Below, one piece after another: positions 47,763 to 56,250 of a stretch of DNA of 64,000 bases. Made by a program: the position numbers and the translations under genes. This DNA is from a virus: positions 1 through 64,000 of IMG/VR virus record IMGVR_UViG_3300037472_000016, one strand, 5' to 3'. The notes under the pieces were generated by a model that made no database searches, was not told the origin of the DNA, and saw nothing but the letters and a program-made list of their open reading frames with translations. How positions within the stretch are numbered: the stretch's first letter is position 1; each line of letters starts with the position of its first letter.

Positions 47763-49126
47763 CCCAGGTGGACAGTAGGGCATTTTCTAATATCCAGGTG
47801 CGCCGTGGTACGGCAGAGCAGTGGATAGCCAAAAATCCCATTTTGCTTGTTGGAGAGTTTGGATTTGAAACATCCAGCAATCGTGTAAAGATTGGCGATG
47901 GGGAGACACCGTGGAACTCTATGCCGTATTTTTCCACTACTGGTGGTGGAGCAACGGGTCTTACAGGAGCTACAGGCTCTACAGGTCCACAGGGTGCCGT
48001 AGGCCCCACAGGACCAACAGGAGCCATAGGTCTTACAGGACCAACAGGAGCCACAGGCTCTACAGGTCCACAGGGTGCCGTAGGCCCCACAGGACCAACG
48101 GGAGCCATAGGTCTTACAGGACCAACAGGAGCCACAGGCTCTACAGGTCCACAGGGTGCCGTAGGCCCCACAGGACCAACGGGAGCCATAGGGCTAACGG
48201 GAGTCGCAGGCCCAACTGGTCCAACAGGAGCAGACTCCACGGTACAAGGTCCAACAGGCCCAGAAGGAAGCATAGGGCTAACAGGACAGCAAGGTTCTAC
48301 GGGAGCCACAGGACCAACGGGGCCTTCATTTGTTGTAGAATCGGCAACAACAACAGATTCAGGCATTGTTAAGCTTGCCACTGCTGAGGAAACACTGGCA
48401 GTTGCAGATGGTAGCTTAGCAGTTACTCCACTTTCTCTTGCTGGTTTTTTGCCTGCTGGAATGGTTTCTCCCTTTGCTGGCAGCGCGGCACCAGCGGGCT
48501 GGATGTTTTGCGACGGGCAGGCTGTTTCACGCACTGTGTTTGCAGTCTTGTTTAATTCCATCGGCACTCAATACGGCGGAGGTGACGGCTCAACCACCTT
48601 CAACCTTCCTGACATGCGGGGCCGCGCGGTCGTCGGACGCGATGCGGGCCAGTCGGAGTTTGACTCGCTCGACCAAGCGGGCGGCGCTAAGACTCATTCG
48701 CTGAGCACGATAGAGACGCCCGCTCACAGTCACACTGTGAGCGCGACGACAAGCTCGGACTCGCATACCCACACCTTCAGCGCGACGACAAGCTCAGACT
48801 CGCACAATCACACCTTCAGCGGCACGACTGACAATCATGACATTCGCGCTGGGTTCTCAAGCGCTGACGGCAGTTCAGGGTCAGGTCGAATAAGAGCAGG
48901 GTTCGAGACGAACGGGCGATACACGCAAAGTCTCTCAGGCGGTGATCATTCGCACCCTTTCAGCGGCACAACAGCGTCAGACTCGCACACGCACACAGTC
49001 AGCGGCACAACAGCGTCAGACTCGCACACGCACACAGTCAGCGGCACAACGAGCACAACGCCGACAGCTGCCGCGCACAATAATCTTCAACCGTACCGAG
49101 TGCTCAACTTCATCATCAAAACCTAA
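47759..49126 (+). CDS. collagen/collar tail fibre, 455 aa
   Basis: TTG start. Mtd-N domain ([26 protein letters not shown]...[15 protein letters not shown]) at 12-60. Collagen-type repeats follow (62-190), including three 27-residue repeats. A phage tail-collar domain is at about 235-310 ([19 protein letters not shown]..., [16 protein letters not shown]). His-rich SDSHTHT repeats (about 320-440) likely bind metal as in trimeric fibre stems. From about 48480 the DNA is G+C-rich, so the tip looks transferred. Confidence 0.85.
   Translation: MTQVDSRAFSNIQVRRGTAEQWIAKNPILLVGEFGFETSSNRVKIGDGETPWNSMPYFSTTGGGATGLTGATGSTGPQGAVGPTGPTGAIGLTGPTGATGSTGPQGAVGPTGPTGAIGLTGPTGATGSTGPQGAVGPTGPTGAIGLTGVAGPTGPTGADSTVQGPTGPEGSIGLTGQQGSTGATGPTGPSFVVESATTTDSGIVKLATAEETLAVADGSLAVTPLSLAGFLPAGMVSPFAGSAAPAGWMFCDGQAVSRTVFAVLFNSIGTQYGGGDGSTTFNLPDMRGRAVVGRDAGQSEFDSLDQAGGAKTHSLSTIETPAHSHTVSATTSSDSHTHTFSATTSSDSHNHTFSGTTDNHDIRAGFSSADGSSGSGRIRAGFETNGRYTQSLSGGDHSHPFSGTTASDSHTHTVSGTTASDSHTHTVSGTTSTTPTAAAHNNLQPYRVLNFIIKT
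47950..48200 (+). repeat. three 81-bp collagen repeats
   Basis: Units encoding [16 protein letters not shown]... are nearly identical in DNA (single-base differences such as ACAGGA/ACGGGA). Copy number may vary between isolates. Confidence 0.8.
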
Positions 49127-49137
49127 CGGGAGAAAAA

Positions 49138-49236
49138 ATGACTGTGCAAGAGCTACCATCAGGCGCAACGCCTCGACGGGTGCGTTTGCAAGTCGCTAAC
49201 GGAGCACACGTCGAAGCGTCCTACACGAAAGGTTAA
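49138..49236 (+). CDS. 32-residue peptide after the collar fibre
   Basis: MTVQELPSGATPRRVRLQVANG... has GGGAG 6-9 nt before the ATG. It shares the G+C-rich composition of the preceding fibre tip, so it probably arrived with it. Function unknown; might be a fibre assembly peptide. Confidence 0.6.
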   Translation: MTVQELPSGATPRRVRLQVANGAHVEASYTKG

Positions 49237-49285
49237 CCTTCGGTGCTAGTGGAAATACTGACAGCGGAAGGAAGTGCGTCATTGC

Positions 49286-49315
49286 TTGTTTTTGACCGCC
49301 TTGTCGTGATAGAAT
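49286..49315 (+). promoter_or_regulatory. promoter with extended -10
   Basis: TTGTTT (49286-49291), 18 bp, TGA-TAGAAT (49310-49315); GTATCT then ATG 49322. Confidence 0.6.
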
Positions 49316-49321
49316 GTATCT

Positions 49322-49369
49322 ATGACAAAAACAATCATTATTATATTTGACTTTTCAGCGAAAGGGTAA
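49322..49369 (+). CDS. possible 15-residue leaderless leader peptide
   Basis: MTKTIIIIFDFSAKG ends 6 nt before ATG 49376. Its start sits exactly where a leaderless mRNA would begin. AAAGGG in its last codons is the ribosome site of the glycosidase gene, so translation of the peptide could gate the next gene. Confidence 0.45.
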   Translation: MTKTIIIIFDFSAKG

Positions 49370-49375
49370 TAGATA

Positions 49376-51448
49376 ATGGCTCCAATTTCTTCCAGCATCG
49401 GAAGCATGTTCTTAGGCACCACCCCTGTTAGCCTTGCCTATCTTGGTGCTGTTCCTGTCCTAACGAACACCCAACCCCCTGCCAACCCGATCACCATTAC
49501 TCCCTCCAACTCGCTAGAGTCAATGGCGGTGCAACACGTAAGCAACTTCCGCACCTGGCTTGGTGGAGGACTGCAAGGATTTATTGGAGAGTTTGGGGTA
49601 CCTAACGACCGTCCTGTTTCTGAGCAAGACCAGTGGAATACCATGCAGGACAAAATGCTTCACAAGCTTAACGCTGACAAAATTGGGTGGACGTTTTGGG
49701 CTACCGGCCACTTGTGGGGCAACGGGTACAACGTTAGTTATTACGAAAACAACGGCAACCCAGGAGGAACTTGGTCACTAGAAGATAGTGCCGCGACAAT
49801 GGAAACGCACTACAACGACCCTGTACCGTTTACGGGTGGTAACTATGCAGGACACGAGTTCTTCAATGGATCAACGGCTCCTGCACTTGCCGACTGGCAG
49901 TTCCACAAGGGCCGCGGCATGAACTTAGCCCGCTATCCAATTGGGCCAGCATTTATTTACCCGACAGCAAACGCACCGTTGAACACAGCAAACTTGACGC
50001 ACATTCTTGACACGTTAAACCGCGCGCAAACTGCGGGTATAACTGTGATGCTTGACGTTCTCCACCCTGGTAGTGGTAACGATTACGCGAGAATGTTTGG
50101 GTTGCCCCTAACAAACCCCACTGCTCTTGCACACTATCAAGACTACATTACTCGCTTGCACGCGGCAGTTGGCGATCACCCTGCTCTGTGGGGCTACGAC
50201 ATTGCTAATGAGCCAAATGGCGTGACCCCTGCCCAATGGGAGACAATTAGTCAAACCTTGTACACATGGTACAGAACAACTCTCGGCTGGACAGGAAACA
50301 TTGTCATTCCTGCCGGTTCGTTTTCCGGTGCCCATTCACTGAACTCCCTTCATCCGAACGGGCCGTGGATTCAAACAAGCGGATACGACGCAAACCTGTA
50401 CTACACAGCCCACTACTACCCAAACCGTATTGGACAGTTTGGAAGTTACGATGGAACATTCAACAATCCAGACGCAACTCAGGCAAGCTTTAATGCCAAC
50501 GTGACGAGTGCTACCACTGCTGGCTTTACAGGTGGAGCGTTTACCTACACACCGCGCACCACGGTAGCACCGTCTACACCTACAGCGCCTACCCTTACGT
50601 CGAAAACACATTCGCAAGTGGTGTTAGGTTGGACGGCAGTGGCTGGGGCTATCGGTTATGTCGTGTACCGTAGTGGGAATAGAATTTTAGATACCGCTCA
50701 AACGTCAGCTACAATTACAGGCCTAACTCCAGAAACGGCATACCTGTTTTCTATTCGAGCATATAACGCTTCTTGGAATTTGTCAGCCAGTTCACCAAAC
50801 CTGTCGGTCACAACAAATGTTGCCCCTGTTTCATCTGGCAATGTTGTGTTCGATGCGGTATCAAGCAGGACAACAAGTTTTGCCAACAACTACACGTTCA
50901 CGCATACGGCATCCGGCGCAGATAGATATGCCCTGGTGTTTGTTGCCTTCCGAACTAACTCAATCACAGGCATTACCTATGGTGGGGCACCGATGACGCT
51001 GTTGCAGACAATCGTGAACACAAACGTTTCTGGTGGCCAAATTTGGGGCATTGCCGCACCAGCAACAGGCACGCAAACAGTTGCAGTATCTTTGAGCGGT
51101 TTCGTGCTAAACAATGCGGCGGCGCTGTCTTTTACCGGGGTAAATCAGACGGCAAGTGTTGATGCTGTCGCTGGAATTCCTGGAGGCTTTTCAGCAACCT
51201 CATCTACGCCGATTACGACCACAGTAAACAACGCACACATTGTTCACGCCTTTATGTCAAAAGAGAACAGAGTTCTCGATACAACCTCTGGGACAGAGCG
51301 CGTGGACATTGGAAACCCAGATGCCAACCTGGGTTCACTTGCCGTAGCTGACCTTGTTAGGGTCACGGCGGGTACTGGCTCCGTGGCTTGGACTGCGGAT
51401 ATCTCAGACAATTTTAGTACCATCGCGGTAGCGCTCCGACCAGTATAG
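49376..51448 (+). CDS. GH5-like glycosidase with Fn3 domain, barrel order permuted, 690 aa
   Basis: An N-terminal anchor segment (1-55) is followed by cellulase-like motifs in an unusual order. GFIGEFGVPND (nucleophile E72) and GWTFWATGHLWG (104-115) come first. Then GMNLARYP (181-188), VMLDVLHPG (224-232), WGYDIANEPNG (acid/base E279) and YYTAHYYP (H346). In ordinary GH5 enzymes the GEFG and WTFW motifs come last. An Fn3 domain (about 402-482) and a C-terminal beta domain (490-690) follow. Both catalytic Glu are present, so it may cut a host surface glycan. Confidence 0.8.
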   Translation: MAPISSSIGSMFLGTTPVSLAYLGAVPVLTNTQPPANPITITPSNSLESMAVQHVSNFRTWLGGGLQGFIGEFGVPNDRPVSEQDQWNTMQDKMLHKLNADKIGWTFWATGHLWGNGYNVSYYENNGNPGGTWSLEDSAATMETHYNDPVPFTGGNYAGHEFFNGSTAPALADWQFHKGRGMNLARYPIGPAFIYPTANAPLNTANLTHILDTLNRAQTAGITVMLDVLHPGSGNDYARMFGLPLTNPTALAHYQDYITRLHAAVGDHPALWGYDIANEPNGVTPAQWETISQTLYTWYRTTLGWTGNIVIPAGSFSGAHSLNSLHPNGPWIQTSGYDANLYYTAHYYPNRIGQFGSYDGTFNNPDATQASFNANVTSATTAGFTGGAFTYTPRTTVAPSTPTAPTLTSKTHSQVVLGWTAVAGAIGYVVYRSGNRILDTAQTSATITGLTPETAYLFSIRAYNASWNLSASSPNLSVTTNVAPVSSGNVVFDAVSSRTTSFANNYTFTHTASGADRYALVFVAFRTNSITGITYGGAPMTLLQTIVNTNVSGGQIWGIAAPATGTQTVAVSLSGFVLNNAAALSFTGVNQTASVDAVAGIPGGFSATSSTPITTTVNNAHIVHAFMSKENRVLDTTSGTERVDIGNPDANLGSLAVADLVRVTAGTGSVAWTADISDNFSTIAVALRPV

Positions 51449-51495
51449 TCCTGATTCGCAAAACAATCTTAAATCGTCACTGCCCTGAAACCTGC

Positions 51496-51501
51496 TATAA
51501 T
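51496..51501 (+). promoter_or_regulatory. extended -10, leaderless
   Basis: TGC-TATAAT, TAAGAA, then ATG 51508. Confidence 0.7.
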
Positions 51502-51507
51502 TAAGAA

Positions 51508-51954
51508 ATGGCAAGATTACCACTACCAAACAGGGCGCAGCCCCTAGACGTTAACTATATCTATCAGATTGCAAATGAGCTAAACGCTCTCTCAGAAGAG
51601 GGGTCTGCTCTTGCACAGGGAAACAACTTCTTATTTTCTGGAAGAGACGAGCCTCCCAGGTCTTCAAAGATTTACGGAGCACAAATTTTTGCAGCAGTAA
51701 AAAAAGCAACAAAGGAAGTAGTAAACGCTTCTGAAACAGAAAGCATTACCTTTGACTTTCAGCCAGGATTTGCATATCCCCCAGTTGTACAGGCAACAAT
51801 CGAAAACTCTGGAAGAACAATCACCCCTGTTGGTGCAACGGTTAATATTCAAAGTGTTTCAACTTCGTCTGCTGTCGCAGTAATAAGTTTCGCAAGGTCT
51901 GGGGCCTTCACTGCAAATATTCACCTTACGGCAATCGGTCTACCCGTTTCTTAG
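51508..51954 (+). CDS. minor tail/fibre protein, 148 aa
   Basis: MARLPLPNRAQPLDVNYIYQIANELNALSEE is a common N-terminal module of short phage tail proteins. A beta C-terminal domain (ESITFDFQPGFAYPPVVQATIENSG...ANIHLTAIG) follows. Predicted leaderless. Last structural gene before the replication block. Confidence 0.65.
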   Translation: MARLPLPNRAQPLDVNYIYQIANELNALSEEGSALAQGNNFLFSGRDEPPRSSKIYGAQIFAAVKKATKEVVNASETESITFDFQPGFAYPPVVQATIENSGRTITPVGATVNIQSVSTSSAVAVISFARSGAFTANIHLTAIGLPVS

Positions 51955-51962
51955 GGGATAGC

Positions 51963-52490
51963 ATGGGCGTAAGTTTAGAAGAGTATAACTCTGAACCAGT
52001 TGTTCCGGCATGTAAAACTATTTGGTTTTTAAACGGAGACTTGGTAAGGCCAAAGCATACCAGTCGTGCATCAGGTCTAATGTCTATTTATAATATTACA
52101 AAGGACAGGATAGAGGCCTGCTTCTTGTCTGATTTTAGAAAGAATCGCAAAAGAGCATATACCGTAAAGCAAACAGCACTGCTTGTCAACAGGCACCCAA
52201 AGCACATTCCCAGACTTATGGGCTGGGGTGAAATTCCAGAGCCAACTGGAGCACAAAAAGATGGAACGCGAGCTTGGCAGGTGCGAGCGTATTACTCAGA
52301 AGATCAAGTCTATGAAATCCGTGATATCCTGGCAACGTACAACATTGGTTGGCCAAGAAAAGATGGGCTTGTCTTCAATAACATTACCCCCACTCGCCAG
52401 GAGTTGACACGCAGACTTGGCGACGGTATACTGACATATACACGAACAGACGATGGTCGCTTCATCCCAATCTGGGCTGAGAGCATTTAA
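51963..52490 (+). CDS. MerR/HTH-type DNA-binding protein, 175 aa
   Basis: After a 40-residue N-part (CKTIWFLNGDLVRPKHTSRASGLMSIYN), residues 66-120 hold AYTVKQTALLVNRHPKHIPRLMGWGEIPEPTG..., WQVRAYYSEDQVYEIRDILA. This is a winged-helix MerR-like reader of the kind common in actinophages. It stands at the junction of late and replication genes and may regulate either. GGGG lies before the ATG. Confidence 0.75.
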   Translation: MGVSLEEYNSEPVVPACKTIWFLNGDLVRPKHTSRASGLMSIYNITKDRIEACFLSDFRKNRKRAYTVKQTALLVNRHPKHIPRLMGWGEIPEPTGAQKDGTRAWQVRAYYSEDQVYEIRDILATYNIGWPRKDGLVFNNITPTRQELTRRLGDGILTYTRTDDGRFIPIWAESI

Positions 52491-52508
52491 CAGAAAAGAG
52501 AGAGAAAC

Positions 52509-52715
52509 ATGAATAACGACAACACGCAAGTAACTGTTTCACTGGGATACACAATCAACCTGGGCAACTTTCAGTCTATCCGTCTTGATTTTTCGGTAGA
52601 CGACTATGCTCGTCAGGGAGAGAACGTCAACGATGCCTTTGAACGTGTCTACAAGTTTGTAGAGTCTAAGCTAGTGGAGAAGTCAGAAGAGGCCAAGCAA
52701 GCCCTGGCAGAATAA
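52509..52715 (+). CDS. hypothetical protein, 68 aa
   Basis: Beta strands TQVTVSLGYTINLGNFQSIRLDFSVDDYAR, then a helix ENVNDAFERVYKFVESKLVEKSEEA. The 'G.tinlgnyes.ri..g..d' pattern is widespread in phage replication regions and of unknown function. GAGAGAG is upstream; the stop overlaps the next gene. Confidence 0.75.
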   Translation: MNNDNTQVTVSLGYTINLGNFQSIRLDFSVDDYARQGENVNDAFERVYKFVESKLVEKSEEAKQALAE

Positions 52716-53023
52716 TGGCTGAACGCAAGGAAAGAATGACCTTGCTCAGCAGGTACTCAAAGCTGCACACCGCGCGGTACGAGGCCAAGCCAACCTATAA
52801 CATCAATGTTGAGCAATGGGCGGCAGACGGACTAGTAGAGTCATATGGTATGCCTATGTGTTATGACCTGCTAGACTACTACTTTAGTGTTGCAGAAAAC
52901 CCTACGTGGAAGTATTTTGCAAACTACGCAGAAAAGATTATTCATGCACGAGCAGAGGTTGAAAGAGACCTGCAAGAGCGATTCGAGAGAAAGAAAATGG
53001 CTGAGAGGTGGTTGAATGAATAA
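52715..53023 (+). CDS. hypothetical protein preceding the helicase, 102 aa
   Basis: Helical: ADGLVESYGMPMCYDLLDYYFSVAENPTWKYFANYAEKIIHARAEVERDLQERFERKKMAERW. The gene overlaps the helicase start by 8 nt. A helicase-loader or accessory role is suggested only by this position. Confidence 0.7.
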   Translation: MAERKERMTLLSRYSKLHTARYEAKPTYNINVEQWAADGLVESYGMPMCYDLLDYYFSVAENPTWKYFANYAEKIIHARAEVERDLQERFERKKMAERWLNE

Positions 53024-54239
53024 CACAGAGTCAAAGCTTATGTCTGCTGTACTTGACGACAAGCAGATTTACGTTTTGCTACAGGCCAACGTGTCAAATC
53101 TCCTAAGCACTCACGGAGATATTTGGGAGTTCATTAGAAACTATTTTGAAAAGAATGGCTCTGTTCCTCCCACTGGGCTAGTCGTTGACAAGTTTAGAGA
53201 TTTTGCACCAATCCAGGGTATCGGCTCAACCAAGCATCACTTAGAGGAGTTGCAGTCTGAGTACCTTACAGACAGCCTCAAGACAATTCTTCGGTCAGCG
53301 GCCTCTGAGGTTCAGGGCGGTAGCGGAACAGATGCTCTTGAAGCAATCATTTCACAGACCTCTGAGCTAAAGAAGAACACCTCTAACATCAGGGATATTG
53401 ATGCTACAGACATTGAGTCTGCTGTTGCCTACTACGAGGACGTTCAGAAGAAGAATGCTCTAGGCTCTATTGGCATCAAGACCTCATTGCCAGGCTTTGA
53501 CAACTACTTGCCCTCGGGCATTATGCCTGGTCAGCTTGGGGTTTTCTTGGCGTACCCCGGAATTGGAAAGTCGTGGCTCGCCCTGTATTTCGCGGTACAG
53601 GCATGGAGGCAGGGAAAGTCACCACTAATCATTAGCCTTGAAATGAGCGAGGCAGAGGTACGAAACAGAGTATACGCAATCATTGCAGAGGGACTGTTTA
53701 CTCACAGACAGCTTAGTGCTGGTGAGGTAGACCTTGATGACCTACGGACATGGCATCGTAAAACAATGCAGGGTAAGCCAGAGTTCCATATCATTTCTAA
53801 CGACAGTGGTGGAGACATTACCCCATCGGTGATTCGTGGAAAGATTGACCAGTACCGCCCTGATTTTATCGTTGTTGACTACCTGCAACTCATGAGTCCT
53901 AACGGCAAGTCTGAGTCCGAAGTTGTTCGAATGAAGAACCTGTCTCGTGAACTAAAGCTTCTATCTATTGGCGAAGAGATTCCCATTCTTGCCATTTCAT
54001 CAGCAACTCCTGACGATGCCACCAAGATGGACACCGTGCCTACGCTTGGTCAAACCTCATGGTCACGACAGATTGCTTATGACGCTGATTTTGTCTTGGC
54101 TCTGGGCAGGGCATCAAACAGTGATGTACTGGAATGTGTTTTCAGAAAAAACAGAAACGGATTCATGGGTGAGTTTTTGCTCCAGGTAGACTTCAACAAA
54201 GGATTTTTTAAGTACAAAGACTACAGAGAAGATGCGTGA
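53016..54239 (+). CDS. dnaB: DnaB-like replicative helicase, 407 aa
   Basis: Unwinds the replication fork. N-terminal helical domain (1-110), then the RecA-fold core. Walker A AYPGIGKSW (about 179-187), IISLEMSEAEVRNRV, and Walker B FIVVDYLQLM (about 284-293). Next is SRELKLLSIGEEIPILAISSA, with a late Arg-rich region CVFRKNRNG. It is shorter than bacterial DnaB but complete for phage DnaB/gp41-like enzymes. Confidence 0.92.
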   Translation: MNNTESKLMSAVLDDKQIYVLLQANVSNLLSTHGDIWEFIRNYFEKNGSVPPTGLVVDKFRDFAPIQGIGSTKHHLEELQSEYLTDSLKTILRSAASEVQGGSGTDALEAIISQTSELKKNTSNIRDIDATDIESAVAYYEDVQKKNALGSIGIKTSLPGFDNYLPSGIMPGQLGVFLAYPGIGKSWLALYFAVQAWRQGKSPLIISLEMSEAEVRNRVYAIIAEGLFTHRQLSAGEVDLDDLRTWHRKTMQGKPEFHIISNDSGGDITPSVIRGKIDQYRPDFIVVDYLQLMSPNGKSESEVVRMKNLSRELKLLSIGEEIPILAISSATPDDATKMDTVPTLGQTSWSRQIAYDADFVLALGRASNSDVLECVFRKNRNGFMGEFLLQVDFNKGFFKYKDYREDA

Positions 54240-54245
54240 TATACT
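54240..54245 (+). promoter_or_regulatory. extended -10 promoter after the helicase gene
   Basis: TGA-TATACT overlapping the helicase stop; start near 54252. Confidence 0.5.
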
Positions 54246-54279
54246 TGCATAAGCAAATAACAAACAAAGACAAAACACA

Positions 54280-54624
54280 GTGCAGAGCATCCACCATAAG
54301 CCGATTAAGATGTTCAACCTTGCTGGAACGATAGCTAGCGATTCAGCTTTATGGAGGCTCAAGGAAGAGTTTGTTAGGCTTTTACAAATAGATATGCGTT
54401 CTGCTGGATACGTTCCTCGACTAGACATTCCAACAGACTTTACAATAGACTACAACCACGAGAAAGAATATTTTGAATTCTCATTGTCGATTCATGGAAT
54501 ATACCTAGGAAAGAGAAGAAGCGAATGGATAGCAGGGGTAGACGAGACTCGAATAATTCATATTCAGAAGAGCAAATCAAAAGAGTCCTCACAGGAATCG
54601 GAACCTCAATTGAGGGAGAAGTAG
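54280..54624 (+). CDS. hypothetical protein, 114 aa
   Basis: Either GTG 54280 or ATG 54310 (MFNLAGTIASDSALWRLKEEF...) may be the start; neither has a clear ribosome site. Contains DFTIDYNHEKEYFEFSLSIHGIYLGKRRS. Its last 100 nt overlap the primase gene in another frame. A replication role is inferred from context. Confidence 0.65.
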   Translation: MQSIHHKPIKMFNLAGTIASDSALWRLKEEFVRLLQIDMRSAGYVPRLDIPTDFTIDYNHEKEYFEFSLSIHGIYLGKRRSEWIAGVDETRIIHIQKSKSKESSQESEPQLREK

Positions 54625-55469
54625 ACTCCGACTTTCTGATCTTCTGCCCCTTCCATGGCAACTTTAGAACTCCTGCCGGAGAGATAGACAAAAGAACTGG
54701 AATCTTCTACTGCTTCTCCTGTCACAAGGTGGTAGAGCTAGAAGACTACGTTATGCACGTTTCGAACAGAACATACTTTGAAGCCGCACGGTATGTAAAG
54801 ACTCGGGAACAAAGCACAACCATTGAGCAAGACATTGTTCGTCAGCTAGAAGAAAAGCCAATGTATGTTCAGTTTGACGATGTTCTTGTCAAAAGACTAA
54901 GCACGCAAGCCATGTCTTCACCCAGAGCAATGCGGTACTACAGAGGTCGATCAATCACAGAAGACTCCATTAAAAAGTTTTCTCTTGGCTATTCCGAGAA
55001 AATGGACATGGTTACTATACCTGTAGCGGCACCAGACGGAATGACCGTGGGCTTTGTTGGACGCTCCGTTGAGGGTAAAGAGTTTAAGAACACTCCCAAG
55101 CTGCCAAAGAGCAAGGTGTTGTTCAATTTGCACAGGGTAAAAGCATCGCGCCAGGTCTATGTGGTAGAGTCGTCTTTTGATGCCATTAGGTTAGACCAGG
55201 TAGGAATGCCAGCGGTAGCAACCTTGGGCGCAAACGTTTCAAACATTCAAACAGGCTTGCTTCAAAAATACTTTAACGACATTATTGTTGTTGCAGATAA
55301 TGATGAAGCTGGAGGAAACATGAAGGACAGGCTTATCGAAAGGCTTGGCTCTCGTGTCTCTGTCGTCCAACTGGACAAACAGTACAAAGATATTGGCGAT
55401 ATGTCAGACGAGGCAATTGAGGAGATAAACTTCACATTTGACAAGTCCATTATGGCCATGTTACAATAA
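54525..55469 (+). CDS. dnaG: DnaG-type primase, 314 aa
   Basis: Zinc site C41/H44 (CPFH) with C63 and C66 (CFSCH), then the catalytic core. TOPRIM motifs are VYVVESSFDAIRL (E about 215) and VVADNDEAG (about 255-263), and GANVS precedes the second. It lacks the C-terminal helicase-binding domain of DnaG, as in other compact phage primases. The start lies inside the previous gene, with AGAAG upstream. Confidence 0.9.
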   Translation: MDSRGRRDSNNSYSEEQIKRVLTGIGTSIEGEVDSDFLIFCPFHGNFRTPAGEIDKRTGIFYCFSCHKVVELEDYVMHVSNRTYFEAARYVKTREQSTTIEQDIVRQLEEKPMYVQFDDVLVKRLSTQAMSSPRAMRYYRGRSITEDSIKKFSLGYSEKMDMVTIPVAAPDGMTVGFVGRSVEGKEFKNTPKLPKSKVLFNLHRVKASRQVYVVESSFDAIRLDQVGMPAVATLGANVSNIQTGLLQKYFNDIIVVADNDEAGGNMKDRLIERLGSRVSVVQLDKQYKDIGDMSDEAIEEINFTFDKSIMAMLQ

Positions 55470-55496
55470 ATAACAACCAAAGGAGAAACAAAAACT

Positions 55497-56159
55497 ATGA
55501 GCGTAATCAAGGGACTAAAGAATATCAATGCCCTGCTTAATGAGCAAAAGTATGACGGTGGCTCAAAGGTTCGTTGGGTCAAGCTGGCTGACGGCCAGGC
55601 TGTCAAGATTCGTTTTGTTGAAGAGCTTGACGAAGATTCTGCCCACTACAATGAAGAGCGTGGTTTAGCCCTTGTTGTTAAGGAGCACCAGAACCCAAAG
55701 GATTACAGGCGCAAGGCTGTAGACACCATGGACGACGAGGGTCGTGATTGGGCAGAGGAAATGTACCGAAAAGACCCCAAGGGTAACTCAGGATGGAAAG
55801 CTCGCAAGCGCTTCTACTGCAACCTCTTGGTGGACGACGGCACAGAGGCCCCATATGTCGCGGTATGGTCAATGGGTGTCAGCAAGCAGTCCTCTGTCAA
55901 TACTCTTATTGAGTATGCAATGGACACTGGTAGCGTGTCAAACCTTGTCTGGAAGCTAAAGCGTAACGGCGTAGGCACAGAGACAAGCTACATGCTTCTT
56001 CCAGGTGCTCCTGACTCGGAGCCTTTTGCATGGGGAGACACAAAGCCTCACGCTCTAGAAAAGGCTATCAACCAGATTCCTTATGCTGAGCAGGAGTCTT
56101 TCTACCTTGGCTTTGATGGTCCATCAGAGGCTTCCACTTCTGCAACCGCAGAGTGGTAA
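55497..56159 (+). CDS. single-stranded DNA-binding protein, gp32-like, 220 aa
   Basis: Core: VRWVKLADGQAVKIRFVEELDEDSAHYNEE..., ARKRFYCNLLVDDGTEAPYVAVWSMGVSK, then NLVWKLKRNGVGTETSYMLLPGAPD and an acidic tail. The OB-fold layout and position between primase and polymerase fit an SSB. AAGGAG precedes the ATG. Confidence 0.75.
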   Translation: MSVIKGLKNINALLNEQKYDGGSKVRWVKLADGQAVKIRFVEELDEDSAHYNEERGLALVVKEHQNPKDYRRKAVDTMDDEGRDWAEEMYRKDPKGNSGWKARKRFYCNLLVDDGTEAPYVAVWSMGVSKQSSVNTLIEYAMDTGSVSNLVWKLKRNGVGTETSYMLLPGAPDSEPFAWGDTKPHALEKAINQIPYAEQESFYLGFDGPSEASTSATAEW

Positions 56160-56172
56160 GATAGTTCTCGTG

Positions 56173-56209
56173 GGGTTCACCTTGTCTTTCTAAAAGTCAG
56201 GGTGGACCC
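56173..56209 (+). promoter_or_regulatory. hairpin between SSB and polymerase genes
   Basis: GGGTTCACC pairs with GGTGGACCC (9 bp, one G-U). No U-tract; may attenuate or stabilise mRNA. Confidence 0.45.
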
Positions 56210-56250
56210 TACACCAGTTTCTGCACACAAACGAGAGAGAGATTATTTTT

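Noticed and set aside
47662-48567. 301-residue minus-strand ORF rich in GPV
   Set aside because: Antisense shadow of the collagen repeats; no ribosome site, and the plus frame has recognisable domains.
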